From the NCBI GenBank assembly GCA_030706105.1, contig JAUZPC010000128.1:1-7598 (forward strand): a stretch of 7,598 bases of DNA, in the 5' to 3' direction. The position numbers and the translations under genes are program-made. The number at the start of each line of letters is the position of its first letter. The stretch's first letter is position 1. The notes under the pieces are model-generated. The model saw nothing but the letters and a program-made list of their open reading frames with translations, had not been told where the DNA came from and searched no databases. The stretch is from Bacteroidota bacterium. Its GTDB lineage: Bacteria; Bacteroidota; Ignavibacteria; Ignavibacteriales; Ignavibacteriaceae. Shown piece after piece: positions 5,746 through 7,598 of the stretch.

Positions 5746-6688
5746 GAAAAAATACTATGCTGCAATTGATATGGGGACGAACTCTTTTCACCTCATTATA
5801 GTTGAAGTAAAAAAGAACGGAACATTCAAAATTGTTGACAGGGAAAAAGTTGTATTAAGGTTGGGTTCCGAATTTGAAGACATCAACAACTGCATATCTC
5901 CATCTGAAATAGCTGAAGCAGTTTCAACTTTAAAGCAGTTTAAAGAACTGGCAAATTTTTATGATGCTGAAATTATAACAGCAGCAACTTCTGCCATAAG
6001 AGAAGCAGCAAACAGGTTTGAATTTGTTAAAATTGTTAATGAAGAAACAGGAATTAAGATAAATGTTATTGATGGATTAAGGGAAGGTGAGTTAATATTT
6101 AAAGGCATAACCAAAGCCCTTAATATTTCATCAAACAAAATTCTTAGCATTGATATTGGCGGCGGCAGCACTGAACTTATTTACTCGGTTAATAACCAAA
6201 TTGAGTTTATCCGCAGCTTAAAAATTGGGGCTGTAAGATTAACTAAAATGTTTTTTAGAGATTATGTACTGGAACATGAGAAAATAGAGGCCTGCAAAAA
6301 ATATATTCAGGCAGAAATGAAACTGAATATACAACGCACAAATTATCAAATAGACTTTGCAGTTGGAACGTCCGGCACTATACAATCGGCTGCCAATATG
6401 ATTGCATACCGGCAATTAGGAAAGGGTATTGCAAACTACAATGGATTTACATTTTACAAAGAACAACTGAATAAAGCTACACAGATTGTATTAGGCTGCA
6501 AAACACCGGCAGAGAGGTCTCATTTATCCGGTATTGAGCCTAAAAGAGTTGACATTATCCCCTGCGGATTGATAATTTTGAATATGATTCTTGATGCATT
6601 TAAAATTGAAAAAGTTGTAATTTCAGAAAATGCCTTAAGAGAAGGCATAATTCTGAATAAGATAGAAGAAGAAAATCCAAATTTATAA
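5729..6688 (+). CDS. ppx: Ppx/GppA family phosphatase (exopolyphosphatase or pppGpp phosphohydrolase)
   Basis: The 319 residues make an actin-like ASKHA-fold enzyme without the C-terminal HD domain of E. coli Ppx and GppA, so this is the short form, as in Aquifex. Motifs are AIDMGTNSFHLII (12-24, phosphate 1 loop), ATSAIREA (86-93), DGLREGELIF (115-124) with Glu119 as the probable catalytic Glu, SIDIGGGSTELIY (140-152, phosphate 2 loop) and VGTSGTIQSAA (212-222). SGIEPKRVDIIPCG (267-280) is the conserved C-terminal segment. It releases terminal phosphate from polyphosphate and/or converts pppGpp to ppGpp; the two cannot be told apart here. The ATG at 5729 gives a basic KSFFKKK lead before the first strand and overlaps the glycosyltransferase by 17 bases. 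There is no evident Shine-Dalgarno sequence. It is last in the unit and convergent with the methyltransferase gene (6-base overlap). Confidence 0.93.
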   Translation: MKSFFKKKYYAAIDMGTNSFHLIIVEVKKNGTFKIVDREKVVLRLGSEFEDINNCISPSEIAEAVSTLKQFKELANFYDAEIITAATSAIREAANRFEFVKIVNEETGIKINVIDGLREGELIFKGITKALNISSNKILSIDIGGGSTELIYSVNNQIEFIRSLKIGAVRLTKMFFRDYVLEHEKIEACKKYIQAEMKLNIQRTNYQIDFAVGTSGTIQSAANMIAYRQLGKGIANYNGFTFYKEQLNKATQIVLGCKTPAERSHLSGIEPKRVDIIPCGLIILNMILDAFKIEKVVISENALREGIILNKIEEENPNL

Positions 6689-7321
6689 TTTAACAGCTAT
6701 GCCTATGCCATCCCCAATGGGCAAAATTGTGGTCTTAAATTGCTTTAAGCCCATGAACATTTCGTTAAATTCACGAATATAGTTTGTAGAATTAACTACT
6801 TTATCAGGAATAACCTCAGCAGCAGTGTAACCATGCCAAAGCAGGTTATCAACAAAAATAATTCCATTATCATTCAGCAGATTAGCTGATATTTCAAATA
6901 GCTTCAGATAATCTTCTTTATCAGCATCCAAAAAAATAAAATCGAATTTATTGTAAGAAGGCAGAATATCAATTGCATCCCCTTCAAGTATATTTATTTT
7001 TTTAGAGACTCCGGCTCTTTCAAAATAACTTTTAGCTTTAGCAATGTTTGGTTTACTTTTATCTATGGTAAAAAATTCACTTGAATCCGGCAGTATTTTT
7101 GCAATTCTAATAGAAGAATAACCGATAGCCATTCCAATTTCCAAAACTCGTGAAGGATTTTTTATAATAATTAATTGCTCAAGAAAGAAAGCAGCCTGCT
7201 TCTCCAATATAGGAACTAAGTTATCCATTGCATACTTTTCCATCTCATCTAAAAGCGGATCATTATTATTTGCAAACTTATTCAGATAATCCAATTGATT
7301 CTGATAAATAATATCAGGCAT
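6683..7321 (-). CDS. trmR: SAM-dependent O-methyltransferase, TrmR / caffeoyl-CoA OMT type
   Basis: The 212-residue protein is typical of the class I metal-dependent O-methyltransferase family 3. SAM motif I is VLEIGMAIGYSSIRIA (59-74). The acidic motif II segment ends in FTIDKSK (84-90). Metal-binding residues are Asp132 in IFLDADKEDYLKL (129-141) and Asp158-Asn159 in IFVDNLLWHG (155-164). The end GDGIGIAVKL (203-212) is the usual final strand. Bacterial members include TrmR (B. subtilis YrrM), which methylates 5-hydroxyuridine-34 in tRNA to 5-methoxyuridine; this is my preferred role, but related enzymes methylate catechols, so the symbol is provisional. The ATG at 7319-7321 has a good AGGAG six bits of spacing upstream. 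It is convergent with ppx, and the two stop codons lie within each other's reading frames. Confidence 0.85.
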   Translation of the reverse strand: MPDIIYQNQLDYLNKFANNNDPLLDEMEKYAMDNLVPILEKQAAFFLEQLIIIKNPSRVLEIGMAIGYSSIRIAKILPDSSEFFTIDKSKPNIAKAKSYFERAGVSKKINILEGDAIDILPSYNKFDFIFLDADKEDYLKLFEISANLLNDNGIIFVDNLLWHGYTAAEVIPDKVVNSTNYIREFNEMFMGLKQFKTTILPIGDGIGIAVKL

Positions 7322-7326
7322 TTCAA

Positions 7327-7331
7327 CTCCT
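7327..7331 (-). promoter_or_regulatory. Shine-Dalgarno sequence of the O-methyltransferase gene
   Basis: On the - strand AGGAG stands 5 bases before the ATG (AGGAGTTGAAATG). It is the clearest ribosome binding site in the window, where most other starts have none, and it fixes the start at 7321. Confidence 0.75.
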
Positions 7332-7352
7332 ATTGATAAAAGTATTTAAAAC

Positions 7353-7380
7353 AAAAAAGGCAGGTAAAAAATTACCTGCC
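7353..7380 (-). terminator. Rho-independent terminator of the CcmF/CcsA-like gene
   Basis: Perfect 9-base arms GGCAGGTAA (7359-7367) and TTACCTGCC (7372-7380) enclose a 4-base loop. Read on the - strand, the stem is followed by six T (7353-7358) and more T after one G. The stem starts 19 bases after the stop of the upstream - strand gene. The + side has no T-run, so it works in one direction only. It lies before the methyltransferase gene, which therefore probably has its own promoter or is reached only by read-through. Confidence 0.88.
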
Positions 7381-7399
7381 GAAAAATAAGAAAAAAATC

Positions 7400-7598
7400 C
7401 TAAATAACAGACTCTTTTAAACGTCTTAAAGTTGAGACAACAAAACCCGCAAAAAGGACAACAACGCCTATCCAGACAAAAGAGATGAAAGGTTTAACGC
7501 TTGCCGAAATAGAGAGAACGGGGTCCGGCTGAACCTGCATAGTTCCGTTAGGTTTAACAATATCTATTTCAATATTTCCATCAGCGCTAAGTTTTGCC
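7400..7598 (-). CDS. C-terminus of a CcmF/CcsA-like cytochrome c maturation protein (5' part outside window)
   Basis: Reading inward from the right edge on the - strand, one frame stays open for 65 codons to a TAG at 7400-7402. It ends in VKPFISFVWIGVVVLFAGFV (positions about 35-54 of the visible part) followed by STLRRLKESVI. Before it is a soluble stretch with IEIDIVKPNGTMQVQPDP. A periplasmic segment followed by a last helix with W-I/L-G and a terminal Arg-rich tail is the way CcmF heme-lyase proteins end, where the corresponding text is K/SP...WIWLG....GG. CcmF with CcmH attaches heme to apocytochrome c at the outer face of the inner membrane. Only the tail is visible, so another integral membrane protein remains possible. 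A strong terminator follows. Confidence 0.55.
   Translation of the reverse strand, partial: AKLSADGNIEIDIVKPNGTMQVQPDPVLSISASVKPFISFVWIGVVVLFAGFVVSTLRRLKESVI

Noticed and set aside
5959..6171. 70-codon open frame on - inside ppx
   Set aside because: Antisense to the conserved phosphate-binding motifs of Ppx/GppA, with no features of a protein family.
6700..6725. TGCC...GGCA imperfect hairpin after the ppx stop
   Set aside because: The stem is only four pairs with mismatches inside, there is no T-run, and the bases encode the conserved GDGIGIA end of the methyltransferase.

Overview
This is an AT-rich, densely packed chromosomal segment of ordinary housekeeping genes. The likely source is the Bacteroidota/Chlorobi/Ignavibacteria group, at moderate confidence. 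The pointers are the RecQ C-terminal architecture (zinc cluster, winged helix, HRDC, C-terminal HTH domain), mostly weak or absent Shine-Dalgarno sequences, promoter-like elements of the TAnnTTTG type a short distance before two first genes of transcription units, and the low G+C look. No rRNA, tRNA, CRISPR array, insertion sequence or phage gene was seen.

Layout. Bases 1-939 hold the 3' part of a recQ helicase gene, open from the first base. After a 140-base gap comes a two-gene unit on +: pgeF (1080-1829) and an EamA/DMT-type transporter (1822-2724). After a 183-base gap with a TAnnTTTG element and two small inverted repeats comes a six-gene unit on +: folB, folK, a deoxynucleoside kinase, a 60-residue membrane protein, a family-9 glycosyltransferase and a Ppx/GppA phosphatase (2908-6688). 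Genes overlap by 4 to 17 bases, except for one 17-base gap before the glycosyltransferase. The - strand carries a TrmR/caffeoyl-CoA-type O-methyltransferase (6683-7321), convergent with ppx and sharing six bases with it. Upstream of it are a strong rho-independent terminator (7353-7380) and the C-terminus of a CcmF/CcsA-like cytochrome c maturation protein (7400-7598), also on -.

How the genes relate. FolB and FolK are successive enzymes of tetrahydrofolate synthesis. The next gene is a deoxynucleoside salvage kinase, so folate and deoxynucleotide supply sit on one transcript. The glycosyltransferase (probably lipopolysaccharide core or a related envelope glycan) and Ppx/GppA (polyphosphate or pppGpp) are read from the same unit but have no obvious pathway link to folate. 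PgeF is a quality-control enzyme for peptidoglycan precursors, co-transcribed with a small-molecule exporter or permease.

I found no convincing undescribed system. The points most worth a second look are the small membrane protein with an acidic tail, the repeated 8-base start/stop overlaps, the non-ATG starts of the kinase and glycosyltransferase genes, and the inverted repeats before folB.
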